Shown: one piece after another, positions 36,693 through 45,284 of the stretch
How positions within the stretch are numbered: the stretch's first letter is position 1
Layout: every line of letters begins with the position of its first letter
NCBI RefSeq assembly: GCF_003003175.1
Contig: NZ_PVTY01000008.1
Location: forward strand, 109,365 to 173,364
From: Nesterenkonia sandarakina
GTDB taxonomy: Bacteria > Actinomycetota > Actinomycetes > Actinomycetales > Micrococcaceae
Direction: 5' to 3'
Length of the DNA: 64,000 nucleotides
Program-made: the position numbers and the translations under genes
Notes under the pieces: generated by a model
Databases searched by the model: none
Seen by the model: only the letters and a program-made list of their open reading frames with translations
Told to the model about the DNA's origin: nothing

Positions 36693-36784
36693 GGGTGTCC
36701 TCCAGGGGATCGTGGGGCGGTGTGAGGCGGGCGGTTGAGGTGCTGCGCCGCTGCTGCCTGCTCGTCTTCTCGGGTGTGGGCACA

Positions 36785-36823
36785 GAAAAGGGGGTGACCA
36801 CCTCGTGTGAAGTGGTCACCCCC
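36785..36823 (-). terminator. Rho-independent terminator after tsf
   Basis: On the minus strand a perfect 12-bp stem GGGGGTGACCAC/GTGGTCACCCCC (36823-36812 and 36801-36790) closes a 10-base loop and is followed by TTTTCTGT. It stops the rpsB-tsf transcript about 70 bases after tsf, or attenuates read-through into pyrH. Confidence 0.85.
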
Positions 36824-36893
36824 TTGACGTCTGAATTGATGAGCTGCGACCAGTCTAGTGGTCAGCCGCACGTCGCTTCAGCTGCGTTGAGTC

Positions 36894-37733
36894 TCAGGCT
36901 CCGACGCGGAAGCGAGCCAGACCCTTGGCGGACGTGCCGGCGGACTCGAGGACCTGGGTGACGGTCTTCTTCGGGTCCTTGGCGAACGGCTGGTCGACCA
37001 GCACGTTGTCCTTGAAGTACGCGTTGGTGCGTCCTTCGATGATCTTGGTCATCGCCTGCTCGGGCTTGTTCTCGGCCCGGGCGGTCTCCTCCGCGATGCG
37101 GCGCTCGTCGGCCACGGTCTCGGCGGGGACCTCGTCGCGGGTCAGGAACTGCGGGGACAGCGCGGCGGCGTGCACCGCGATGTCGTGAGCAGCCTCTTTG
37201 GCCTGGTCCGAATCAGCGTCGACGGCGAAGAGCACGCCGACCTGTGCCGGGAGGTCCTTGGAGGTCTTGTGCAGGTAGGCGTCCACGAAGGCACCCTCTA
37301 CCGTGGCAAGACGACGCACGACGACCTTCTCGCCGAGGATCGCACCCTCTTCGGTGACGAAGTCGACGAGCTTCTTGCCCTCGACGTCGGCCTCCAGGAG
37401 TGCCTCCACGGTGCTCACGTCGTGGGCGACAGCGGTCTCGAGGACCTTGTCGGCCAGCGCGACGAACTTCGCGGACTTGGCCACGAAGTCGGTCTCGGCG
37501 TTGATCTCGACCAGGAAGCCCTTGGTGCCGTTGACGACCTTGGCGGTGACCAGGCCCTCAGCGGCGGAGCGCCCTTCGCGCTTGGCGGCACCCTTGAGTC
37601 CGCGGATCCGGATGGCCTCGAGGGCCTTCTCGGTATCGCCGTCGGTCTCGTCGAGAGCCTTCTTCACGTCCATCATGCCGGCGCCGGTGCGCTCACGCAG
37701 GGCCTTGATGTCTGCAGCGGTGTAGTTCGCCAT
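36894..37733 (-). CDS. tsf: Elongation factor Ts
   Basis: EF-Ts regenerates EF-Tu-GTP. The 279-residue protein starts MANYTAADIKALRERTGAGMM, the universal N-terminal UBA-like module, and carries INAETDFVAKSAKF in the core. The start is set at ATG 37733; the open frame continues into the intergenic region but that part is low-complexity Pro/Arg/Ser. It follows rpsB by 19 bases and is closed by the terminator at 36785-36823. Confidence 0.97.
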   Translation of the reverse strand: MANYTAADIKALRERTGAGMMDVKKALDETDGDTEKALEAIRIRGLKGAAKREGRSAAEGLVTAKVVNGTKGFLVEINAETDFVAKSAKFVALADKVLETAVAHDVSTVEALLEADVEGKKLVDFVTEEGAILGEKVVVRRLATVEGAFVDAYLHKTSKDLPAQVGVLFAVDADSDQAKEAAHDIAVHAAALSPQFLTRDEVPAETVADERRIAEETARAENKPEQAMTKIIEGRTNAYFKDNVLVDQPFAKDPKKTVTQVLESAGTSAKGLARFRVGA

Positions 37734-37752
37734 AGAAAAGCAGTTCCTCTCT

Positions 37753-38658
37753 TTACTTGGCTTCTTCAGCCGAAGCTTCGGTGGACTCGGTGGACTCAGC
37801 AGCAGGTGCCTCGGCGGCCGGCGCGGACTGCTCAGCCTTGGCGGGCTCGGCGGCCTCGCCTGACTGCTCGGTCTTCGCGGAGGACTCGGTGGCGTGCTGC
37901 TCGAGGAGCTCGCGCTCCCACTCGGCCATCGGCTCTGCAGCCGTGCCGGAGCCGCCGCCGCGCTTGGATTCGCGAGCCATGAGGCCATCGGCCACTGCGT
38001 CGGCGATCACGCGGGTCAGCAGGTCCACGGACCGGATGGCGTCGTCGTTGCCCGGGATCGGGTAGTTGACGTCATCGGGATCGCAGTTGGTGTCGAGGAT
38101 GGCGATCACGGGGATGCCCAGCTTCTTGGCCTCGTCGACCGCAAGGTGCTCCTTGTTGGTGTCGACGATCCAGACTGCGGAAGGAGTCTTGGTGAGGTTG
38201 CGGATACCACCGAGGTTGGACTGCAGCTTGGTGAGCTCGCGGCGCATCAGCAGCAGTTCCTTCTTGGTGTGCCCGGAGCCTGCGACGTCGTCGAAGTCGA
38301 TCTCCTCGAGCTCCTTCATGCGCTGGACGCGCTTGGAGACCGTCTGGAAGTTGGTCAGCATTCCGCCGAGCCAACGGTGGTTGACGTAGGGCTGGCCGAC
38401 GCGGGTCGCCTGCTCGGCGATGGCTTCCTGACCCTGCTTCTTGGTGCCGACGAAGAGGACGGAGCCGCCGTGGGCGACGGTCTGCTTCACGAACTCGTAG
38501 GCGTTGTCGATGTAGGACAGCGACTGCTGGAGGTCAACGATGTAGATACCGTTGCGCTCGGTGAAGATGAAGCGCTTCATCTTCGGGTTCCAGCGGCGAG
38601 TCTGGTGTCCGAAGTGGACGCCGGAGTCGAGCAGCTGGCGCATGGTGACGACAGGCAT
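37753..38658 (-). CDS. rpsB: 30S ribosomal protein S2
   Basis: S2 binds the 30S head-body junction. The 301-residue product begins [20 protein letters not shown] and has the S2 signatures [15 protein letters not shown] and [13 protein letters not shown], plus [14 protein letters not shown] 55-residue Ala/Glu/Ser-rich C-terminal tail is longer than in model species and is typical of Actinobacteria. The start ATG at 38658 has AAAGGAAA upstream. The likely promoter at 38923-38952 would give a leader of about 260 bases, longer than usual; autoregulation by S2 through such a leader is known in Enterobacteria but is only a possibility here. Confidence 0.97.
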   Translation of the reverse strand: MPVVTMRQLLDSGVHFGHQTRRWNPKMKRFIFTERNGIYIVDLQQSLSYIDNAYEFVKQTVAHGGSVLFVGTKKQGQEAIAEQATRVGQPYVNHRWLGGMLTNFQTVSKRVQRMKELEEIDFDDVAGSGHTKKELLLMRRELTKLQSNLGGIRNLTKTPSAVWIVDTNKEHLAVDEAKKLGIPVIAILDTNCDPDDVNYPIPGNDDAIRSVDLLTRVIADAVADGLMARESKRGGGSGTAAEPMAEWERELLEQHATESSAKTEQSGEAAEPAKAEQSAPAAEAPAAESTESTEASAEEAK

Positions 38659-38922
38659 GGTATTTCCTTTCAATGCCGGGCTTGGAACATGGAGGACACG
38701 CCTCATGCAGCTCCGGCTGGGTTTCTCGGTTGGACAATGGCCCGGTTCTCTCGGGCTCCTGGCAGAAGAGGGAGGGGACTCGCGTTCTCCCCGCACAGCT
38801 GTTCCACTCTGATGAACAGCATGCGGACCGATGAGAATCGCCCCGATCTCTCGGGCAGCTCCTGCGCGTAGTCAGCTGGATTCAGGCGCGCCTGGGCACG
38901 AAGAAGTCAGCTGCTGGGGTTC

Positions 38923-38952
38923 AGCTTAGCCTCTCGGCGGCGTTTTCCCCAA
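38923..38952 (-). promoter_or_regulatory. Candidate rpsB-tsf promoter
   Basis: TTGGGG, an 18-base spacer and TAAGCT on the minus strand fit a housekeeping promoter. It lies in the 383-base gap between rpsB and the divergent M23-FUSC gene, which otherwise shows no gene that I can support. Confidence 0.4.
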
Positions 38953-39041
38953 CCGTCACAGGGAACCGGTGAAGGCCTGGATGCTCCACACTTCAGCGGG
39001 TTCACGGGGATCGGGGTTCGCCGGGGGTGGAGGCTGGGTCC

Positions 39042-40910
39042 ATGGAGCCGGGCAGCTGGGGATTCGGACGACTCAGGGCCGCGGCGCTGGGTCTCGCGCT
39101 GCTGCTCGTTGTGGGGGTGCTGACTCCCGCCTCGGCCGGGCCCGCCCCGCCGGAAGTCCACTCCATGGCGCTGGATTCGCCAGCACCCACCCGGGCGCTC
39201 TGGCAGCCGCCGGTGGTCGCCGAGGAGCTGCGGCCGTTCGCCAGGCCACCGTCACTCTGGGGTGCCGGTCACCGCGGAGTGGATCTCGGACCTCTGGGGG
39301 ACGCTTCGAGCATCCGGGCTCCGGCCGACGGGGAGGTCAGCTTCGTCGGCGTCGTCGTGGACCGCCCCGTGCTCTCCATCCGGCACGGCGACGGCTATCT
39401 CAGCTCCTTCGAACCCGTGGAGAGCAGCCTGGAGGTCGGGGACCGGGTCAGTGCCGGGGATCCGGTGGGAACGCTGGCCCAAGGCACCGGACACTGCGCC
39501 ACACCCTGCCTGCACTGGGGCGTGCGGCTCTACGGGGAGTACATCAATCCGCTCACACTCACCGGCGAGGTCGAACCCTCGGTGCTGCTGCCCCTGGAGA
39601 CCGGTGCAGGCCCCGTCCCGATCCGAGGTGGAAGCCCGAATCCCGGAACTAGTAGGATCTTGCCCCCGATGACCGCCCCTGACCGGACAAGACCAAGAGG
39701 AGCACGCGTGGCCCGACGTTCCGCGCAGCAGAGGACCAACCGCAGCCAGCACGATCCCGGGAACGGATCCGGGCGCAGAAGCACATCTGCGCCGAGCACC
39801 AGACGGGTCCGGACCCTGGTGCAGCGGCCGGAGTTCCTCACCGATGTGCTGCAGATCCTCAAGACCGTGATCGCGGGCACCGGGGCCTGGTGGGTCTCGA
39901 CCTCCGTTTTGGAATCCGAGCTGGCATTCCTGGCACCGTGGACGGCGCTGCTCACCGTCCACGCCACCGTCCACCGCTCGCTTTCCCGCGGCATCCAGAC
40001 CACCATCGCGTCCAGCCTCGGCGTCGGCCTGTCCTTCCTCATCGGGTACTTCCTGGGCGTCAGCCTGTGGACCTTCGCCCTGGCGCTGCTGGTCGGAGTG
40101 GTCGCGGCGCGGATCTCCTGGATCCGGGATGAGGGAATCGCGATCGCCACCACCGCGATCTTCGTGCTGGGCAGCGGCTTCGACGATCAGACGGGACTGC
40201 TGGATGACCGCATCATCGAAGTCGCCGTCGGGGTTGCCGCTGGCCTCCTGGTGAACCTGCTGATCGTGCCGCCGCTGCGGGACAAGCAGGCCAGCCGCTA
40301 CGTGGACAGCATCAACGAACGGATGGGCAGCGTGTTGGTGAACATCTCCCAGGAGTTCTCCGACTCCTGGGACACCGATCAGGCGGAAGCCTGGTTCCAG
40401 GAGACCGAGTCGATGACCCGGGAGCTGAACTCCGCCTGGACCGTGGTGCGCTTCGCCCGTGAGTCTCGGCGCGCCAACCCGCGCGCCCGGCAGGGGATGC
40501 AGAGCCTGCGGGCGAGCAGCTGGAACTCCGAGGAGGCAAGCTACGAAGAGATCCTCGAACGAGTCGACGAGGGAATCTCCCACCTGCGGCACCTGACTCG
40601 CACCCTGCGCGAGGCGACCTACGTCGAGGGCGAATGGAACGAGAGCTTCCGTGAACAATGGGCACAGATCGTCGGAGACGCCGGCCGGGCGATCGCGGAC
40701 CCGGATGCGGACGTCGCCTCCATGCACGAGAACCTCAGCGCGCTCTCCCGGGAGATGGCAGAGGACACCGGACTGCCCGGAACGTCCTGGCCGCTGTATG
40801 GCTCACTGATCTCCAGCGTGCGGCACATCGTCGTCGTCGTCGACGACGTCGCTTCGGCCCGTCAGGCTCGCGAAGCAACCTCCGAGAACCCGGCCACCGG
40901 CTCAGAGTGA
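39042..40910 (+). CDS. M23-type peptidase domain fused in frame to a FUSC/aromatic-acid-exporter-like membrane protein
   Basis: One uninterrupted frame of 622 residues encodes two proteins that are normally separate. Residues 1-200 have a signal peptide and a LytM/M23 fold (GAGHRGVDLG, then CLHWGVRLYGEYINPL), matching the secreted M23 protein that many Actinobacteria encode divergently from rpsB. The M23 part lacks the first His of the usual HxH pair. Residues from about 250 onward have about six membrane segments and a long soluble tail like FUSC/ArAE-type proteins. A strong ribosome site and GTG lie inside at 39708, so the second half may be made separately. A tandem TAGTAG in another frame at 39650-39655 hints that an ancestral M23 stop was lost by frameshift or that an error exists here. 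Confidence 0.7.
   Translation: MEPGSWGFGRLRAAALGLALLLVVGVLTPASAGPAPPEVHSMALDSPAPTRALWQPPVVAEELRPFARPPSLWGAGHRGVDLGPLGDASSIRAPADGEVSFVGVVVDRPVLSIRHGDGYLSSFEPVESSLEVGDRVSAGDPVGTLAQGTGHCATPCLHWGVRLYGEYINPLTLTGEVEPSVLLPLETGAGPVPIRGGSPNPGTSRILPPMTAPDRTRPRGARVARRSAQQRTNRSQHDPGNGSGRRSTSAPSTRRVRTLVQRPEFLTDVLQILKTVIAGTGAWWVSTSVLESELAFLAPWTALLTVHATVHRSLSRGIQTTIASSLGVGLSFLIGYFLGVSLWTFALALLVGVVAARISWIRDEGIAIATTAIFVLGSGFDDQTGLLDDRIIEVAVGVAAGLLVNLLIVPPLRDKQASRYVDSINERMGSVLVNISQEFSDSWDTDQAEAWFQETESMTRELNSAWTVVRFARESRRANPRARQGMQSLRASSWNSEEASYEEILERVDEGISHLRHLTRTLREATYVEGEWNESFREQWAQIVGDAGRAIADPDADVASMHENLSALSREMAEDTGLPGTSWPLYGSLISSVRHIVVVVDDVASARQAREATSENPATGSE
39695..39710 (+). promoter_or_regulatory. Internal ribosome site and GTG start for the FUSC-like half
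   Basis: AAGAGGAG (39695-39702), five bases, then GTG (39708-39710), in frame with the longer ORF. Initiation here would give a 400-residue protein starting MARRSAQQRTNR, a normal length for an actinobacterial FUSC family protein. Confidence 0.6.
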
Positions 40911-40991
40911 CCACCGCCGCGCAGCTGAACAGCCGAACCCGTGGGCCGCTGGGCCGCGGCGAGCGGATCAGCCCGCGAGACCCCGCAGGGA

Positions 40992-42095
40992 TCAGCCGCG
41001 CATGGCCGACCCATGCCCGGCGAGCCGCTCCCCCAGCGCGACCAGCGCCGCGGCCGAGTCCTGCCAGGAGAACTCGAGGCTCCGGGCCCGGGCCGCAGCG
41101 GAGGCGCGGGCAAACGTGGCGGGGTCCTCAAGCCGGCGCACCGCCTGAGCGAACGCGTCTGGATCCTGACCGGGAACCACCTGGGCGCCTGACTCCGCGA
41201 CGGCCGCTCCCCCGATCTCGGTGAAGATCGGCAGGTCTGAGAGGACACAGGGCGTGCCGTGCGCCATCGCCTCTACCACCGGCAGGCCGTAGCCCTCCGC
41301 CGCCGAGAGCGTGACCAGGGCACTCGCGCGCCGCAGGAGGGTTCGATACTCGGCATCGGAGATCCCGCGATGGAAGACCAGCTGCTCGGGATCACGCGCC
41401 AGGGCGCGAAGCTGAGCCTCGCGGGAGGCTGGGATCGGGCTGCAGAGGTGCAGGGTGTACTCCGGGAGCCGGTTCAGCCCGGCGATCAGAGCCTCGACGT
41501 TCTTGTACCCCATGAAGGAGCCCATATAGACGAGCTCCTTCGTCGGCGCAGCACCTGGCTCGCGGGGTCTTTCGACCACCGGCGGTGCATTGGAGATCAG
41601 CTCCACCGGACGGCGGGTCAGCCCATGGGCGCGGATCAGCCCGCGGGTGGTCTCGGAGACCGTGGCGACGGCGTCGGCCTGGTTCAAGACCAGCCGTTGA
41701 GGCAGGTAGGACAGGTGGTAGGCCCGCCAGCCCAGGCGCACCAGGGGCGGGAGGTCCCGTGGCGGGGTGCGGTGGGCGTAATAGATGAGGTCGTGCAGGG
41801 TGAGGATCAGCGGGTAGGTCCGCCCGCGGCCGCCCATCGTCTGCATCGGGGAGAACACGACGTCGGGACGGTGCGGGTTGATCTGCCGGGCGACCCAGGG
41901 TTCGCGGGCGGAGGTCGGTGAGGAGACCTGCAGGTGCGGCAGGTCCGGGAGCAGGTTCAGCTGCTCCGGATCGCTGATCAGCATGGTGACTTCGGCCTGT
42001 TCGGCGGCCGCCTCGACGAGGGAGGCGGTGAATCGGGAGATGCCGTCATGGACCTGGGTCCGGGTGTACCGGCAGTCGAAGAAGAGCTTCAGCAC
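40992..42095 (-). CDS. Family 4-type glycosyltransferase
   Basis: This 367-residue GT-B protein has an N-terminal domain (MLKLFFDCRYTR, ILTLHDLIYYAH) and a C-terminal nucleotide-sugar domain with ELVYMGSFMGYKNVEALI, HRGISDAEYRTLLRRASALV and the E-x7-E motif in SAAEGYGLPVVEAMAHGTP. Donor and acceptor are not evident. It is divergent from a dehydrogenase/PTPS pair, and all three may act on one product, perhaps a glycosylated pterin (inference). The start is a GTG at 42095 with CAGAAT exactly six bases upstream and no ribosome site, so the message is probably leaderless. The open frame to 42395 overlaps the divergent gene and is rejected. Confidence 0.82.
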   Translation of the reverse strand: MLKLFFDCRYTRTQVHDGISRFTASLVEAAAEQAEVTMLISDPEQLNLLPDLPHLQVSSPTSAREPWVARQINPHRPDVVFSPMQTMGGRGRTYPLILTLHDLIYYAHRTPPRDLPPLVRLGWRAYHLSYLPQRLVLNQADAVATVSETTRGLIRAHGLTRRPVELISNAPPVVERPREPGAAPTKELVYMGSFMGYKNVEALIAGLNRLPEYTLHLCSPIPASREAQLRALARDPEQLVFHRGISDAEYRTLLRRASALVTLSAAEGYGLPVVEAMAHGTPCVLSDLPIFTEIGGAAVAESGAQVVPGQDPDAFAQAVRRLEDPATFARASAAARARSLEFSWQDSAAALVALGERLAGHGSAMRG

Positions 42096-42101
42096 AAGCC
42101 G

Positions 42102-42107
42102 ATTCTG
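42102..42107 (-). promoter_or_regulatory. Candidate -10 box for leaderless glycosyltransferase gene
   Basis: CAGAAT, six bases, then GTG at 42095. It is back to back with a CATGAT (42147-42152) seven bases before an ATG of the divergent dehydrogenase. Confidence 0.4.
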
Positions 42108-42159
42108 GCACAGCCGCTGGTGAGAGGGCACAGCGGACACCTCTGGCATGATGAGTGTC

Positions 42160-43218
42160 ATGAGCGAGTCGAGCTTCACCGGTGTCAGCCCGGATGTCCA
42201 GGGCCACGGCCAGTCTCCCGAGACGTCTCGCCAGTACTGGACGGAGTCCGCCGACACCGGGGCGCTGCGCAAGGTCCCGCTCCCGTCGCCCGGACCCGGT
42301 GAGCTGCTGATCGAGACCCTGCACAGCGGCATCTCCCGCGGCACCGAGTCCCTGGTCCACCGCGGCGAGGTGCCTGCCAACATCACCGAGATCATGCAGG
42401 CCCCCTTCCAGCTCGGCGAGCTGCCCTTCCCGGTCTCCCACGGCTACCTCAATGTCGGGGTGGTCCGGCAAGGCAGCGAGGGGCTGATCGGGCAGACGGT
42501 CTTCACCCTGGCGGGTCACCGGGAACATGTCGTGGTGCCCAAGGCCGCCGCCCATGTGCTGCCCGAGGGCTGTCCTCCGCAGCGGGCGCTGCTCGCCGGG
42601 ATCGGTGAGGTGGGACTCAACGGACTCTGGGAGGGACCCGTCATGGTCGGTGACCGGGTCGCCGTCGTCGGAGGGGGTCTGATCGGGCTGACCACCGCGC
42701 TGCTGGCCTCCACCATGGCGCTGCAGCGGCTGCAGGTCGTAGAGATCGACGCCGAGCGGCGCGGCTTCATCGAATCCCTGGGCCTGGACGCCGTCACCCC
42801 CGAGGACGCGGGACTCGACAACGACGTGGTCCTGCACAGCTCGGCCAGCTCCGCCGGGCTCGCCACCGCGCTGCGCCTGGCCGGCGACGACGCCGTGGTG
42901 GTGGAGCAGTCCTGGTACGGCACCGGAGACCAGCAGATCCCGCTGGGCGCCGACTTCCACGCCCGCCGACTGCGCATCGCCGCCACCCAGGTCGGTCAGG
43001 TGCCCGGCCCCCGGCGGATGCGGCGCACCCGCGGCCAGCGCCTCGCGACGGCGCTGGCGATGCTCGACTCCCGGTTCGACCTGCTGATCAGCGGGCACTC
43101 GCCGCTGGCCGAACTGCCGGCCGTGATGCAGGACGTCGCGTCCGGCGCACCCTGGACCCGGGAACAGATCCTGCACGTGATCGATCACCCGCTGGCGGCG
43201 CACCACGCCTTCGGGTGA
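42160..43218 (+). CDS. Zinc-binding dehydrogenase-like (MDR superfamily) protein
   Basis: This medium-chain dehydrogenase/reductase homologue of about 352 residues has a GroES-like N-terminal domain (HSGISRGTESLVHRGEV) and a Rossmann domain with RVAVVGGGLIGLTTALLA. The usual catalytic Cys/His zinc ligands of alcohol dehydrogenases are not obvious (the C-G-T/S-D segment reads SRGTESL), and the structural four-Cys lobe is absent, so it may work without zinc. It is followed 44 bases later by the PTPS-like gene, so an operon is likely. Three ATGs occur at 42148, 42151 and 42160; I choose 42160 because CATGAT lies seven bases before it. Confidence 0.8.
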   Translation: MSESSFTGVSPDVQGHGQSPETSRQYWTESADTGALRKVPLPSPGPGELLIETLHSGISRGTESLVHRGEVPANITEIMQAPFQLGELPFPVSHGYLNVGVVRQGSEGLIGQTVFTLAGHREHVVVPKAAAHVLPEGCPPQRALLAGIGEVGLNGLWEGPVMVGDRVAVVGGGLIGLTTALLASTMALQRLQVVEIDAERRGFIESLGLDAVTPEDAGLDNDVVLHSSASSAGLATALRLAGDDAVVVEQSWYGTGDQQIPLGADFHARRLRIAATQVGQVPGPRRMRRTRGQRLATALAMLDSRFDLLISGHSPLAELPAVMQDVASGAPWTREQILHVIDHPLAAHHAFG

Positions 43219-43262
43219 TCCGTGCCGCGAGAACCCCTTAACCCCACCACCCGAGGAGAGCC

Positions 43263-43649
43263 ATGAGCCGCTTCCGCCTGACCGTCGATGACCACATCAT
43301 GATCGCGCACAGCCTGCAGGACCCGTTCTTCGGACCGGCGCAGAACCTGCACGGCGCCACGCTGAGCATCCAGGCCAGCTTCTTCCGCGAGGGCCTGAAC
43401 GAGTACGGCGTGGTCCTGGACATCGGAGCCGCCACCGAGCTGCTCGCCGCCACGCTGGAGCCGCTGCGGTACAAGAACCTCGACGAGGTGCCCGAGCTGG
43501 CCGGGAAGTTCACCACCACCGAGGTGATCATCGACCACATCGCGCAGAAGCTGGCCGCCGGGCTGCCTACCGATCACGGGCTCACCGCTCTGGAGGTCGA
43601 GGCCGAGGAGCACCCGCGCGCTCGAGCCTCCGTGCACGTTCAGCTCTGA
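43263..43649 (+). CDS. 6-pyruvoyl-tetrahydropterin synthase / 6-carboxytetrahydropterin synthase family protein
   Basis: This 128-residue PTPS-fold protein has FRLTVDDHIMIAHSLQ (first zinc His), NLHGATLSIQ at the position of the family's HGHxY motif, KNLDEVPEL and FTTTEVIIDHIAQKL matching the L-D...N-P-T-x-E region. PTPS/QueD enzymes convert dihydroneopterin triphosphate to pterin derivatives for queuosine or biopterin. Here the second His of HGH is Ala, and no catalytic Cys is evident, so the zinc site or reaction must differ. No queC, queE or queF gene is nearby. Pairing with a dehydrogenase and a glycosyltransferase suggests a specialised pterin pathway (inference). GAGGAG lies four bases before the ATG. 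Confidence 0.8.
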   Translation: MSRFRLTVDDHIMIAHSLQDPFFGPAQNLHGATLSIQASFFREGLNEYGVVLDIGAATELLAATLEPLRYKNLDEVPELAGKFTTTEVIIDHIAQKLAAGLPTDHGLTALEVEAEEHPRARASVHVQL

Positions 43650-43716
43650 CCGGAGAGGCTCGGTAGTATGTCCGAGTGTCCTCGCAAAGCGACATTTCTG
43701 CGGCGCGAGGACCCGA

Positions 43717-43790
43717 GGGGCGTTAGCTCAGTTGGTTAGAGCAGAGGACTCATAATCCTTTTGTCCTGGGTTCAAGTCCCAGACGCCCTA
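43717..43790 (+). tRNA. tRNA with CAU anticodon (elongator Met or Ile2)
   Basis: This 74-base cloverleaf has acceptor GGGGCGT/ACGCCCT with a terminal G-U, a D arm GCTC/GAGC, an anticodon arm around loop CTCATAA (anticodon CAT) and a T arm CTGGG-TTCAAGT-CCCAG. The discriminator is A and CCA is not encoded. From sequence alone I cannot separate elongator methionine from the lysidine-modified isoleucine tRNA. Confidence 0.9.
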
Positions 43791-43878
43791 CCCTCGCAAC
43801 ACCAGGCCGTGCCGGATCGGCCGTCTGGCCAGGCACCCTAGACTCCGCCACACATTCCGGCCGGACACCGCTGTGAAC

Positions 43879-43884
43879 TAGGGT
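43879..43884 (+). promoter_or_regulatory. Candidate -10 box for leaderless PQQ-type dehydrogenase gene
   Basis: TAGGGT, six bases, then the ATG at 43891. TTCCGG lies 18 bases upstream as a weak -35. Confidence 0.45.
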
Positions 43885-43890
43885 CAGGTC

Positions 43891-45207
43891 ATGGGACGTC
43901 TACCAGTGATATCTGCCGGAATCCTCGCCTCACTGCTGCTGGTGAGCTGTGCAGATTCCACGGAGGGTCAGACCGGCGGTGGTGAAGACGCCGCCTCCGA
44001 CGCCAGCGCCGACACCACGGCCGACGCCAGCGCTGACGCGACGGACACCGGCGAAGCCGGTGAGACGGGTGAATCCGGCAGTGCGACCGAGGACGCCGCA
44101 GGATCCGAGCCCGCAGACGAACCGTCGGACTCCCCGGAGAGCCCCGACCCAGATGGCGCGCCGTTCACCATCACCGAACAGGGCAGCTATGCCGCCCCCT
44201 GGGCGCTGGAGTTCCTGCCCGGCACCGAGCAGATGCTCATCACCAGCCGGTACGGGGAGCTCTTCCTGCGCAGCACCACCGAGGCAGACGCCGCCGAGGA
44301 CATCAGCGTGGCCGGCCTGCCGGAGGACATCGTCGTCGACGGGCAGGGCGGGCTGGGCGACGTCGTCGCCGCCCCTGACTTCGAGGAGAGCCAGCGCGTC
44401 TATCTGAGCTGGATCAACTCCTCGGAGGCAGGCACCGGCGCCGTCGTCGGGCACGCCACCCTGGTGGACTCCGGGGACAGTGCGGCGCTGAAGGACCTCA
44501 CGGTGATCTGGGAGCAGGACCCGAAGACCTCCGGGTCCGGGCACTTCTCGCACCGCCTGGCGTTCAGCCCGGACGGGGAACACCTCTATGTCACCTCTGG
44601 TGACCGGCAGCAGCTGGACCCGGCACAGGATCTCTCCAGCGGTCTGGGCAAGGTCATGCGCCTGACCCCCGAGGGCGATCCGGCCCCGGAGAACCCCTTT
44701 GCCGAGGACGGGGATGTCACCGAGGAGATCTGGACCTACGGCCACCGGAACCCGCTGGGCATCGACTTCGACGCCGACGGGCAGCTCTGGGTCTCCGAGA
44801 TGGGCCCCGAGGGCGGCGATGAGCTGAACCTGCTCGAAGCGGGTGAGAATTACGGCTGGCCCGAGGCCTCCAACGGCTCCCAGTACGGCGGGGCCGAGAT
44901 CCCCGATCACATCGAGGGCGACGGCTTCGCGCCCCCTGCCGCCTGGTGGACCCCCTCGATCTCGCCCGGCAGCCTGATGATCTACCAGGGTGAGATGTTC
45001 CAAGGCTGGGCCGGCAGCGCCTTTCTGGGCGCCCTGTCCGGAGAAGCGCTGGTCCGGGTGGAGCTCGACGGAGACCAGGCCGGAGCAGAGGAGATCTGGG
45101 AGATGGGGGCGCGGATCCGCGATGTGGAGCAGGCCCCAGACGGAAGCATCTGGATCATCGAGGACGGCGACTCCGCGGAGCTGCTGCGACTGACCCCTCC
45201 GGAGTGA
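43891..45207 (+). CDS. PQQ-dependent sugar dehydrogenase-like lipoprotein (GSDH/sorbosone dehydrogenase family)
   Basis: This 438-residue secreted lipoprotein has the signal ILASLLLVSCADS with the lipobox Cys at about 20, an acidic Ala/Asp/Glu/Ser linker to about residue 85 and a six-bladed beta-propeller domain. Family landmarks are PWALEFLPG, GLGDVVAAPDF, HFSHRLAFSPDGEHLYVTSGDR, IWTYGHRNPLGIDF, EMGPEGGDELN and NYGWPEASNG. The family oxidises aldoses or related sugars with PQQ or acts on unknown ligands at the cell surface. No PQQ synthesis gene is in the window. It is a monocistronic unit between the tRNA and the convergent glycosyltransferase. Confidence 0.88.
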   Translation: MGRLPVISAGILASLLLVSCADSTEGQTGGGEDAASDASADTTADASADATDTGEAGETGESGSATEDAAGSEPADEPSDSPESPDPDGAPFTITEQGSYAAPWALEFLPGTEQMLITSRYGELFLRSTTEADAAEDISVAGLPEDIVVDGQGGLGDVVAAPDFEESQRVYLSWINSSEAGTGAVVGHATLVDSGDSAALKDLTVIWEQDPKTSGSGHFSHRLAFSPDGEHLYVTSGDRQQLDPAQDLSSGLGKVMRLTPEGDPAPENPFAEDGDVTEEIWTYGHRNPLGIDFDADGQLWVSEMGPEGGDELNLLEAGENYGWPEASNGSQYGGAEIPDHIEGDGFAPPAAWWTPSISPGSLMIYQGEMFQGWAGSAFLGALSGEALVRVELDGDQAGAEEIWEMGARIRDVEQAPDGSIWIIEDGDSAELLRLTPPE

Positions 45208-45284
45208 CCCGCTGAATGACGCCGCCGGAATGACCCCTCCGACAGCGCCTTGACCAGAAGCGGCGTGTCCAGCGGCGCATCCCG

